Shown here: positions 1 to 5,730 of the stretch, piece after piece
Layout: the number at the start of each line of letters is the position of its first letter
Position numbering within the stretch: the stretch's first letter is position 1
Source: Elusimicrobiota bacterium
Lineage (GTDB): Bacteria; Elusimicrobiota; Elusimicrobia; Elusimicrobiales; UBA9959
Reading direction: 5' to 3'
Length of the DNA stretch: 5,730 nt
Assembly: GCA_030639665.1 (NCBI GenBank)
Contig: DAOWCC010000154.1
Span: forward strand, 1 to 5,730
Program-made: the position numbers and the translations under genes
Notes under the pieces: generated by a model
Database searches by the model: none
What the model saw: the letters and a program-made list of their open reading frames with translations, nothing else
What the model was told of the DNA's origin: nothing

Positions 1-140
1 CTTCAGGCTTAAGCCTATCATGCGCTTTTATTGATTTCTTACAGGCGAGAGTAGCCACCGTATTTCTTTTTATATCTTCCGTCGCTTTTTCCGGATTTCC
101 CAGCACTTCCGCGAGATAGCTCAAAAATTCGCTTAAAGCT
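1..140 (-). pseudogene. Partial duplicate of the mutL 3' region
   Basis: This stretch matches 370-509, inside mutL, at 139 of 140 positions, in the same orientation and at an offset of 369. The single difference (119 G versus 488 A) is synonymous: Ser513 is AGC here and AGT in the gene. It covers MutL residues 507-552 of the C-terminal domain. Similarity stops abruptly at 140/141, and the left end is cut by the window edge. It has no MutL start and sits 98 bp beyond the mutL stop codon, so it cannot make a functional protein by itself. It could be a genuine recent tandem duplication, or an assembly artefact from strain variants at a contig end. Confidence 0.85.
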
Positions 141-238
141 GCAGTGTTCCGGAGCCGCCGAATAAATTGAAGCGAGCAACGGCGTTAAAAACCTCTGCAT
201 GAGCGAGTCTGTAAACTAACAGGATTCTAATAAAGTGT
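141..238. other. mutL 3' intergenic tail
   Basis: Ninety-eight bases between the mutL stop codon and the duplicated mutL fragment. I find no hairpin followed by a T-tract on the minus strand, so mutL has no visible intrinsic terminator here. A frame without a start codon stays open on the minus strand through most of it (residues such as FNLFGGSGTLQL just before a stop at 133-135), but there is too little to call it a gene fragment. Confidence 0.5.
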
Positions 239-509
239 TTAAACCGGATTGGTTCTGCCAAAACGACGGGCAATATCATGTTTTGAAAAATGCAAAAGAG
301 TGGGCCGTCCGTGGGGGCAATGCAAACTGTCTTTGGCTTTCTTTAAATCCTCAATAAGCCTTATCGCTTCTTCAGGCTTAAGCCTATCATGCGCTTTTAT
401 TGATTTCTTACAGGCGAGAGTAGCCACCGTATTTCTTTTTATATCTTCCGTCGCTTTTTCCGGATTTCCCAGCACTTCCGCGAGATAACTCAAAAATTCG
501 CTTAAAGCT
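141..509. repeat. Inferred 369-bp tandem duplication unit, first copy
   Basis: Reading along the minus strand, sequence 509 to 141 (the last 89 codons of mutL plus 98 bp downstream) is followed directly by another copy starting at base 140, which equals base 509. This is the arrangement a head-to-tail duplication of a 369-bp unit would produce. Only 140 bp of the second copy is inside the window, so the full unit is an inference. Confidence 0.6.
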
Positions 510-2026
510 TCAGGTGTAAAATAAAACATTGAAGGAGTGGAATGAAGACGAACGGTATTCGCGCCAAACAAATCTATTTCAAAACCCGCTTTATCAAGCC
601 ACTCTTTCCATCTCATGGCGTTCTCAATTTGAGACCTTGAAAGCTCCACGGTAACCGGTGTGAGCAAAGGCTGAACCTTTATTTTATCCGTGAAAAATTC
701 ATCAAGATATTTTTCAAATAAAATTCTTTCTTGGGCCGCGTGCTGGTCAATAAGAAGCATTCCTCTGCCAGATTCAAAAACAAGATAAGTGCGCGCTATT
801 TGGCCCAAATAAATAATGGGAGCCTGATACCATGCGCTATCGGCAAGACTATCGGCGCAAGCGGAGCTTTCAGAATAAAGACCGTCTTGCTTTAATGGCT
901 CATCTTTAAACCCGGGGGCAAAAGCAGTCTTGTCCGCCATAGCTTCAGCTAAAACGGAAGCGCCTGCCCGATTGAAACTTTCATTAAAATTATCGGTTTT
1001 ATTCTCGGGAAAAGACACCGGAGCTTCCATCTTTTGAATTTCGGCAAAAACAGAATTTGAAATAATTTTAAAAATATCACCATCGCTTTTAAACTTCACA
1101 TCCTTTTTTTGAGGATGGATATTAACATCAAAATCGGAAGGAGGCATGTCTATAAAAAGAACGCAGGACGGATGCTTGCGGTCTAAAATACCGCTATACG
1201 CTTTATATAAGGATTGATTAAGCACCTTTGAAGAAACAGGCCTTTTATTTATAAAAAAATATTGATTAAGGCGGGAGGCGGAAAAAGCGCCGGGTTTGGA
1301 AATAAGACCTTGAAGCTTAATGTCTCCGTTTTTATTTTCCATGCTCATAAGATTTTTGGAAAGATTTTTTCCCAAAACCAAGGCCGATCTCTCCAATAAT
1401 TTAGAAGAAGAATCTCCCAGCGGAACATGAAATGAAAAAATTTCGATATTGTCTATTTTAAGAAAAAAGGAAATATCAAGATTGGATAAAGCGGCTTCTT
1501 CCACGGTTCTTATAAGATGCGACCTTTCGCTTTGATCGCTTTTTAAAAATTTTTCTCTGGCCGGAGTATTAAAAAACAAATCTCTGACTTCGACAATCGT
1601 TCCCTTAACAGGAGGAGTTTTACCCTCGGAAACTACTTTTCCGCCCGCTCCCGTTATGGACAGACCGAACTCTGAATTTTCTTTCGCGCTTACTATAGAA
1701 AGCCTTGAAACCGCGAATATGGAATATAAAGCTTCGCCTCTAAAGCCGAAGCTTTCAAGTTTCTCCAAATCCTCAAAATTTATTATTTTACTTGTGGAAT
1801 GCCTTTTGACGGATAATATCAAATCCTCTTTATCCATTCCCTTGCCGTCATCCTGAACTCTTATAAGTTTTTTGCCGGCTTTCTCTATCTCAATATTTAT
1901 TCTTTTAGCGCCGGAATCTATTGAATTTTCCAAAAGCTCTTTCAAAACGGAAGCCGGTCTTTCAACCACTTCTCCCGCGGCTATCTTGCTTATAACATCT
2001 TCCGTTAATAAATTAATTTCAGCCAT
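239..2026 (-). CDS. mutL: DNA mismatch repair protein MutL, endonuclease-type
   Basis: MutL links mismatch recognition by MutS to strand removal. Seen (595 aa): N-terminal GHKL ATPase with ELLENSIDSGA at 30-40 (E30 and N34 match the catalytic Glu and Mg-binding Asn of E. coli MutL), DDGKG at 59-63, GFRGEAL at 94-100, a DLFFNTPAR segment near 149-157, NKRPV at 260-264 and DVNIHP at 300-305. A variable linker (about 335-400) leads to the C-terminal dimerisation/endonuclease domain with DQHAAQERILFE at 427-438, fitting DQHA(X)2E(X)4E, then ACKKS at 538-542, CPHGRP at 570-575 and a terminal FGR. QPLLTP at 452-457 fits the QXX[LI]XP sliding-clamp-binding motif. From family knowledge these predict a clamp-stimulated nicking MutL, as in bacteria without MutH. 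The start is the ATG giving the canonical MAEINLL..VISKIAAGEVV N-terminus; its Shine-Dalgarno site is poor (AAGAAG, 13 nt upstream). Length is normal and there is no frameshift. A partial second copy of its 3' end lies downstream at 1-140. Confidence 0.98.
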   Translation of the reverse strand: MAEINLLTEDVISKIAAGEVVERPASVLKELLENSIDSGAKRINIEIEKAGKKLIRVQDDGKGMDKEDLILSVKRHSTSKIINFEDLEKLESFGFRGEALYSIFAVSRLSIVSAKENSEFGLSITGAGGKVVSEGKTPPVKGTIVEVRDLFFNTPAREKFLKSDQSERSHLIRTVEEAALSNLDISFFLKIDNIEIFSFHVPLGDSSSKLLERSALVLGKNLSKNLMSMENKNGDIKLQGLISKPGAFSASRLNQYFFINKRPVSSKVLNQSLYKAYSGILDRKHPSCVLFIDMPPSDFDVNIHPQKKDVKFKSDGDIFKIISNSVFAEIQKMEAPVSFPENKTDNFNESFNRAGASVLAEAMADKTAFAPGFKDEPLKQDGLYSESSACADSLADSAWYQAPIIYLGQIARTYLVFESGRGMLLIDQHAAQERILFEKYLDEFFTDKIKVQPLLTPVTVELSRSQIENAMRWKEWLDKAGFEIDLFGANTVRLHSTPSMFYFTPEALSEFLSYLAEVLGNPEKATEDIKRNTVATLACKKSIKAHDRLKPEEAIRLIEDLKKAKDSLHCPHGRPTLLHFSKHDIARRFGRTNPV

Positions 2027-2077
2027 ACATACAATTTTACTTCTTTAATAAGGATAAAAAAACAGCCCGGCACAGAG

Positions 2078-2105
2078 ATTTTAAGTATTGTAATAGAAAA
2101 GACAA
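2078..2105 (-). promoter_or_regulatory. Candidate sigma70-type promoter of mutL
   Basis: On the minus strand TTGTCT (2100-2105) is followed after 16 bp by TAAAAT (2078-2083), a 5/6 match to the -10 consensus. Transcription would start near 2071, giving a leader of about 45 nt before the mutL ATG. The -35 box overlaps the T-tract of the preceding terminator, so mutL would be re-initiated right where the upstream protease transcript ends. It is a visual match in AT-rich sequence and untested. Confidence 0.4.
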
Positions 2106-2137
2106 AAACGAGGCCGCTGAAACATATCAGCGGCCTC
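2104..2137 (-). terminator. Intrinsic terminator of the inner C11 protease gene
   Basis: A perfect 11-bp stem (2110-2120 paired with 2127-2137, GAGGCCGCTGA/TCAGCGGCCTC) with a 6-nt loop is followed on the minus strand by GTTTTTG (T-tract 2104-2108). It starts 34 bp beyond the stop codon of the gene at 2172-3623 and separates it from mutL. The outer half of the stem is the same as in the terminator at 3751-3788. Confidence 0.9.
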
Positions 2138-2171
2138 TTAAATTTTGCAAATCAATTAATTAAAATTATCT

Positions 2172-3623
2172 TTATTTCCTTTTATAAATCCACTTAAGAA
2201 AAACTCCCCATTTGGTTTCTTTCGCGAATGGGAGATCCCAATAAAGCGTTTCGCTATTATTTTCAAAACCTTCCAAAGTTCCAAAACGCATTGACACGGG
2301 AGGAATATGAATGGCAAGGCCATGAGCGCGACTGAAATCATATCCGGCAAAAGATTTGCCTTGATACGCGTATGCATAAATCAGTTCATTTGATATATAA
2401 TCCATAAGCTCTTGGCCTTTTTGATGGGCAAATTTTTCTTTCGGCGTATTCTGTGGAAGATTTTTTGAAACAATGTCCACAAAATCATATAGATCGCCGG
2501 ATATGGATAATGCGCGCGCCATAGCGGGAGAAGAGGAATAAGCAATACCAAAAACATCAAAACGAATAACATCGTTTATCCCATTAACAATGGAATATCC
2601 GTGGTCGACAGACATAGTGGCGTCTATCCAATCATTAAGCTTATCAATAAAAACCGGAAATTTAGAGGTCTTAATTACGGAAGCATGCCCGCCTCTGAAA
2701 TTTGCTCTTTCAACATAACTGTTAGCCAGCAACTTTCCAAGTTCTTCATTTGATATATGAGGTTCGGAGTTTAAGACTTCAAGCATCTTTTTAAAATCAT
2801 AACCGATTGCCCACATAAGTTCGCCGGAACCGACAATCACATCGGCATAATCTTTCACCTGATAAGAAACTTCAGCCATTTGCATAAGGCAAGAATGCAT
2901 CACAAGAGCGTCAACTTTTCCCGTTTCCTCCATCAGCATGGAAAACTCGGGCAAAGTCACATAATTGCCGGTCTCGGCATCCATGGAAATTCCTTTAGCG
3001 GGAATATTTTTCTTTTGGTCCAAAAAACCTTCGCCATGTCCAAACATAATAAAAACATATCTTTTAGCCGGATAATTGGTTTTCGCCCATTTGGTAAAAT
3101 CGGCGATATTTCTCCAATCTCCCATATCTTCATTTTTCGATTGCCCGACTATATCCGTTTTAAAGGGTTCCAAATGAGAATAATCTATGTATTCCCCGTA
3201 ATCGGATTTCAGGAATTTCGTTCTTTGTTCGTCTATATATTGATGATCCGCCCCGTCTCCCATTGCCATTCTAAAGGTGGTTGTAAACTTGGAACTGTCA
3301 TTATATTTAATCGGCATTCCCGCTTCAGCCACTACATTAACTTTATCGGTGGAACCGATTTTTTTCATCTCAAAAAGTTGACTTAATTGAGAAGCGCGAA
3401 GCCGGTCTTTAGCATTGGAATAAAACATTACTGTCCATTCTTTTAACTCTTTGTTTGACGAAACGGTGGAAAGATTAACTTTGGCGGGAATATCGATATC
3501 TAAAACACCTTCAAGTACATCTTCATATTTAGTGTTTTCCAAGACAAAATCAAATGAATTTTCCGCCTTAACTCCGGAGGAAAAAACCATGCTAATTATA
3601 AAAACCGCAATAAATTTTTTCAT
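2172..3623 (-). CDS. Secreted clostripain-family cysteine protease (peptidase C11), inner paralogue
   Basis: Predicted exported endopeptidase of the C11 (clostripain) family in the caspase-like CD clan. Seen (483 aa): signal peptide at 1-20 (MKK, a hydrophobic run, then GVKA before EN), an acidic segment at about 21-60, then a catalytic domain beginning at KEWTVMFYSNAKD (61-73). The catalytic His is H196 in FGHGEGF and the nucleophile is C245 in HSCLMQ, followed by GSGELMWAIGYDF, the usual C11 arrangement. The residue two before Cys, Asp in characterised members and part of the S1 pocket for Arg/Lys, is His243 here. The start is ATG 3621-3623: AGGA at 3631-3634 lies 7 nt upstream, whereas the in-frame TTG at 3627-3629 would leave only 1 nt and add two residues. 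The product resembles that of the next gene along nearly its whole length. It is transcribed alone, with its own promoter region and terminator. Substrate unknown. Confidence 0.9.
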   Translation of the reverse strand: MKKFIAVFIISMVFSSGVKAENSFDFVLENTKYEDVLEGVLDIDIPAKVNLSTVSSNKELKEWTVMFYSNAKDRLRASQLSQLFEMKKIGSTDKVNVVAEAGMPIKYNDSSKFTTTFRMAMGDGADHQYIDEQRTKFLKSDYGEYIDYSHLEPFKTDIVGQSKNEDMGDWRNIADFTKWAKTNYPAKRYVFIMFGHGEGFLDQKKNIPAKGISMDAETGNYVTLPEFSMLMEETGKVDALVMHSCLMQMAEVSYQVKDYADVIVGSGELMWAIGYDFKKMLEVLNSEPHISNEELGKLLANSYVERANFRGGHASVIKTSKFPVFIDKLNDWIDATMSVDHGYSIVNGINDVIRFDVFGIAYSSSPAMARALSISGDLYDFVDIVSKNLPQNTPKEKFAHQKGQELMDYISNELIYAYAYQGKSFAGYDFSRAHGLAIHIPPVSMRFGTLEGFENNSETLYWDLPFAKETKWGVFLKWIYKRK

Positions 3624-3630
3624 AAACAAG

Positions 3631-3634
3631 TCCT
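3631..3634 (-). promoter_or_regulatory. Ribosome binding site deciding the ATG start
   Basis: AGGA on the minus strand, 7 nt before ATG 3621-3623. It supports that ATG over the in-frame TTG at 3627-3629, which would be only 1 nt away. Confidence 0.75.
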
Positions 3635-3653
3635 ATTAAATGAGCGCCTTTAT

Positions 3654-3683
3654 ATATTAATAGTTTTCCTTAAACCACATCAA
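3654..3683 (-). promoter_or_regulatory. Candidate promoter of the inner C11 protease gene
   Basis: TTGATG (3678-3683) and TAATAT (3654-3659) are separated by 18 bp on the minus strand. The start of transcription would be near 3647, giving a leader of about 24 nt. Both boxes match consensus at 4 of 6 positions, and AT-rich alternatives overlap the -10, so this is tentative. An imperfect inverted repeat lies immediately upstream. Confidence 0.35.
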
Positions 3684-3684
3684 A

Positions 3685-3718
3685 GACTAAAGACCTGATT
3701 TTACATGAGGCTTTAGTC
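3685..3718. repeat. Imperfect inverted repeat upstream of the inner protease gene
   Basis: GACTAAAG (3685-3692) pairs perfectly with CTTTAGTC (3711-3718). After one unpaired base the stem continues with CCT (3694-3696) and AGG (3708-3710). It has no T-tract on either strand, so it is not a terminator. It lies just upstream of the candidate -35 box, a plausible operator or activator position. Confidence 0.5.
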
Positions 3719-3750
3719 CTATTTGCAATATCCGCCATAACTCGCAAATA

Positions 3751-3788
3751 AAAAAAAGAGGCCGTCTTCTAAAAGAAGACGGCCTCTT
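3751..3788 (-). terminator. Intrinsic terminator of the outer C11 protease gene
   Basis: A perfect 15-bp stem (3756-3770 with 3774-3788) with a 3-nt loop, containing AGAGGCCGTCTTCT and its complement, is followed on the minus strand by a T-tract (the A run 3751-3757 on the plus strand). It begins 27 bp after the stop codon of the gene at 3815-5275, so that gene and the inner paralogue are not one operon. Confidence 0.95.
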
Positions 3789-3814
3789 GGTTTTGCCAAT
3801 TAATTCACAAATAA

Positions 3815-5275
3815 TTATTTTTCTTCGTAAGCCCACTTAAGAAAAGCTCCCCATTTGGTTTCGCTCGCGAATGGAAGATCCCAATAAAGAGTTTCAATAC
3901 TGTTTTCAAATCCTTCCATTGACCCGAAAGGCATTTTCAAGGGAGGAACATGAAGGGACAATCCGTGAGCGCGGCCAAAATCACATTCGGTTTTTGATTC
4001 CCCAATATAAACATATTCATAAACAAGATCTCTCGATATATAATCCATAAGCTCGCGGCCTTTCTGACGGGCAATCTTTTGTTCCGGCGTATTTCGCGGA
4101 AGTTGTTCTGTAACAATTTCCACAAAATCATATAAATCTCCCGATAAGGAAAAATTCCGGGCTACCTCTGAAGTGGTGGAGAGGGTAAGGCCAAAAAAAT
4201 CAAAACGAATGACATTTTTCACTCCTTCATCAATGGAATTTTTATTATCGGCGGATATTGTGGCATCCACCCAATTATTAAGCTTATTAACAAAACCCGG
4301 AAATTTGGAGGAACTGATTACGGAAGCATGTCCGCTAAGTTTATAAGCTTTTGTTCTTTCAATATAACTGTCGGCCAATAATCTTCCAAGAACCTCGCTG
4401 GATATGTTTGGATTTGAATTTAAAGTTTTAAGCATCATTTCAAAATCATATCCCACCGACCACATTAATTCGCTGGAACCGACTGCCACATCAACATAAT
4501 TCTTCACTTGATAAACAACTTCGGCCATCTGCATAAGACAAGACTGCATAATAAGCAAATCCACTTTCCCGGTTTCTTTCATAAGAGATGTAAACTCGGG
4601 AAGAGTTACATAGTTGCCTGTTTGCATATCCAGAGAAATACCTTTGTCCGGCTGTTCTTGTTTCTTTTTATCAAAAAAACCATTGCCATGTCCGTATATT
4701 ATAAAAGCGTACCTTTTGGCCGGATAATTGGTCTTGGCCCATTTGGTAAAATTCGCGATATTTTTCCAATCACCCATATCTTCATTCTTTTTCCGCTCAA
4801 CTATATCATCTTCAAAAGGCTTAAAAACGGAATGTTCTATAGCGCCTTCACCCATTTCAAAAAACTCCTTTATGCACTGATCAATATATTGAGAATCCGC
4901 CCCGTCTCCCAACGCCATTCTTACAGTCATTGTGGAAGCAACTCCGTTCACATCTTTAATCGGCATGCCGGATTCTATAACAACATTAACCTTATCAGTG
5001 GAACCGATTTTTTTCATATCAAACATTTGCCACACTTGGGAATACCGAAGCCCGTCTTTGGCATTGGCATAAACCATAACCGTCCATTCTTTCTCATCGG
5101 CGGGGGAAGCCGGCGCGATAGCGGAAAGAACGGGTTCGGCTATACTGCCGGATAAGCCGTCTCCCAGTATATCCTCATAACTCATGTTTTCCAAATCAAA
5201 ATTGGACAAATTTTCAGCTTTTACTCCCGCAGCAAAAAACATGCTGAATATAAGAATAGATATTATTTTTTTCAT
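3815..5275 (-). CDS. Secreted clostripain-family cysteine protease (peptidase C11), outer paralogue
   Basis: Predicted exported C11 (clostripain-like) endopeptidase and tandem duplicate of the downstream gene. Seen (486 aa): signal peptide at 1-20 (MKKIISILIF, then GVKA before EN), a variable Ala/Ser/Pro-containing linker at about 41-60 where the paralogues differ most, then the catalytic domain from KEWTVMVYANAKD (62-74). The dyad is H196 in YGHGNGF and C246 in QSCLMQ, followed by GSSELMWSVGYDF. The residue two before Cys is Gln244, not the Asp used by characterised members for basic P1 residues. The C-terminal end (ETLYWDLPFA, then ETKWG and FLKW) is nearly identical in both copies. Start ATG 5273-5275 has a strong AGGGAG site (5282-5287) 6 nt upstream. 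It is monocistronic, ending at the hairpin at 3751-3788. Activity is likely because the dyad is intact; specificity and substrate are unknown. Confidence 0.9.
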   Translation of the reverse strand: MKKIISILIFSMFFAAGVKAENLSNFDLENMSYEDILGDGLSGSIAEPVLSAIAPASPADEKEWTVMVYANAKDGLRYSQVWQMFDMKKIGSTDKVNVVIESGMPIKDVNGVASTMTVRMALGDGADSQYIDQCIKEFFEMGEGAIEHSVFKPFEDDIVERKKNEDMGDWKNIANFTKWAKTNYPAKRYAFIIYGHGNGFFDKKKQEQPDKGISLDMQTGNYVTLPEFTSLMKETGKVDLLIMQSCLMQMAEVVYQVKNYVDVAVGSSELMWSVGYDFEMMLKTLNSNPNISSEVLGRLLADSYIERTKAYKLSGHASVISSSKFPGFVNKLNNWVDATISADNKNSIDEGVKNVIRFDFFGLTLSTTSEVARNFSLSGDLYDFVEIVTEQLPRNTPEQKIARQKGRELMDYISRDLVYEYVYIGESKTECDFGRAHGLSLHVPPLKMPFGSMEGFENSIETLYWDLPFASETKWGAFLKWAYEEK

Positions 5276-5372
5276 AACTTGCTCCCTATGATGATTTTAT
5301 ATTTAATTCGCTAATAACGCGCTTCTCTTATAATCTTACTATTTATTTCAAATGAGGACTATGTAAAGAATA
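5276..5372 (-). promoter_or_regulatory. Upstream region of the outer protease gene
   Basis: This leader must hold the promoter. On the minus strand it contains AT-rich -10-like boxes (TATAAG near 5320, TATAAA near 5300), but none has a convincing -35 at proper spacing, so I do not name one. CCTCAT at 5352-5357, in the context CCTCATTTGAAATAA, also occurs upstream of the inner paralogue (CCTCATGTAAAATCA, CCTCAT at 3705-3710). Both lie about 80 bp from their start codons. Confidence 0.4.
5282..5287 (-). promoter_or_regulatory. Strong ribosome binding site of the outer protease gene
   Basis: AGGGAG on the minus strand, 6 nt before the ATG at 5273-5275. It is better than the site of the inner paralogue, so this copy may be translated more efficiently. 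Confidence 0.75.
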
Positions 5373-5473
5373 TTCAAAATTAAAAACATTATAAACTCAA
5401 ATTGTTAAAACTGTTACTATTATTATGATGAAAAAATTATAATTGAACGAGAGCCAAAAGGGAAGAAACCTTA

Positions 5474-5489
5474 TAGGTCCAATGACCTA
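5474..5489. repeat. Short palindrome TAGGTC-CAAT-GACCTA
   Basis: A perfect 6-bp inverted repeat with a 4-nt spacer. It is centred near -52 of the transcription start predicted from the extended -10 box at 5519-5527, so it could be a protein-binding site. There is no T-tract, so it is not a terminator. Confidence 0.45.
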
Positions 5490-5518
5490 ATGATTAAATT
5501 ATATGGATTTGGAAACTA

Positions 5519-5527
5519 TGTTATAAT
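5519..5527 (+). promoter_or_regulatory. Candidate extended -10 promoter, plus strand
   Basis: TGTTATAAT is a perfect TGnTATAAT extended -10 box. No good -35 is present (TTATAT at 17 bp), which extended -10 promoters can tolerate. The start of transcription would be about 5534, only a few bases before the ATG at 5539. It is divergent from the protease genes. Confidence 0.45.
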
Positions 5528-5538
5528 TTATTTATCTT

Positions 5539-5634
5539 ATGAGCGCAAAGAACAACTTATTAAACGGTTTTTATTATCTTGCCCCGCTATGGTTTATAGT
5601 GGAAATTTTCTCTCAGGCTCTGAAAAACAATTAA
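5539..5634 (+). CDS. Possible 31-aa leaderless peptide or broken membrane-protein start
   Basis: An ATG-to-TAA frame of 31 codons: MSAKNNLLNG, then FYYLAPLWFIVEIF, then SQALKNN. The middle is an apolar, aromatic stretch that could be the start of a transmembrane helix. There is no Shine-Dalgarno site, but the frame begins about 5 nt after the start predicted from a perfect extended -10 box, as leaderless messages do. It may be a real small membrane peptide, the intact 5' end of a longer gene broken around 5606-5634, or chance. I do not recognise the protein. Confidence 0.25.
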   Translation: MSAKNNLLNGFYYLAPLWFIVEIFSQALKNN

Positions 5635-5730
5635 CTTATCGCTTGGAAGCTCAGATTTAAATTGAGTTCAAGACGCGACGAATGAGAATGCTTTACGCCT
5701 GTGAATGAGAAGCAACGAAGAAATCAATAA
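5635..5730. other. Non-coding end of the window with short repeats
   Basis: No supported gene. GAATGAGAA occurs twice with a 23-bp period (5680-5688 and 5703-5711). The last 13 bases (5718-5730) are the reverse complement of a piece of mutL (397-409) and of its duplicate (28-40). Together with the leader, palindrome and small reading frame before it, this accounts for the 455 bases without a confident gene at 5276-5730. Confidence 0.4.

Noticed and set aside
39..200. A 53-codon minus-strand ATG frame crossing the duplication junction at 140/141.
   Set aside because: Half of it is mutL sequence read out of frame, there is no Shine-Dalgarno site, and the product is low-complexity and basic; it is a by-product of the junction.
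2880..3386. Long plus-strand open frame opposite the inner protease, with a counterpart at 4508-5155 opposite the outer one.
   Set aside because: Both are antisense shadows at the same place in the two paralogues. Similarity follows from conservation of the protease codons, and neither has a promoter or Shine-Dalgarno support.
3624..3629. Upstream TTG start adding Met-Phe to the inner protease.
   Set aside because: The AGGA site is only 1 nt from the TTG but 7 nt from the ATG, and the ATG gives the same MKK signal-peptide start as the paralogue.
3685..3718. Inverted repeat as a terminator or riboswitch.
   Set aside because: There is no T-tract on either strand and it appears to lie upstream of the candidate transcription start, so it would not be in the message; I recognise no riboswitch consensus.
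2172..5275. The proteases plus mutL as a novel defence or regulated-proteolysis operon.
   Set aside because: Strong terminators separate all three genes, the proteases carry Sec signal peptides and act outside the cytoplasm, and no partner domain is present.
5680..5711. GAATGAGAA repeats as a CRISPR array or attachment site.
   Set aside because: Only two 9-bp copies 23 bp apart, no conserved longer repeat and no integrase or cas gene.

Overview
The window is a stretch of an AT-rich bacterial genome with three complete genes, all on the minus strand: a mutL homologue (239-2026) and, upstream of it, two tandem paralogues of a secreted clostripain-family (peptidase C11) cysteine protease (2172-3623 and 3815-5275). 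MutL carries the DQHA(X)2E(X)4E endonuclease motif and so belongs to the nicking MutL group of bacteria that lack MutH. The proteases have standard Sec signal peptides ending in GVKA before EN. Nothing identifies the phylum; an Elusimicrobiota-like gut bacterium is only an impression, and assignment would need a protein search.

Layout, left to right. Positions 1-140 repeat 370-509 of mutL with one synonymous difference. The arrangement fits a 369-bp tandem duplication (unit 141-509) cut by the window edge. Positions 141-238 are the short non-coding tail of mutL, with no recognisable terminator. mutL has its own likely promoter in the 145-bp gap before it, next to the terminator of the neighbouring protease gene. 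Each protease gene is a separate transcription unit with a good Shine-Dalgarno site and a strong intrinsic terminator. The two terminators share their outer GAGGCCG/CGGCCTC stem and part of their flanks, so the duplication copied the whole unit. The last 455 bases (5276-5730) hold the leader of the outer protease gene, then a palindrome, a perfect extended -10 box and a 31-codon, nearly leaderless reading frame on the plus strand that may be the broken start of a membrane protein gene.

How the genes work together. mutL (DNA mismatch repair) and the proteases (extracytoplasmic proteolysis) show no functional link; adjacency looks incidental, since terminators separate them. The most informative points are the two proteases, whose Cys-His dyad is intact but whose usual acidic S1 residue (D-x-C) is replaced by His in one copy and Gln in the other, and the duplicated 3' part of mutL. 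I see no CRISPR array, tRNA, rRNA, insertion sequence or defence system.
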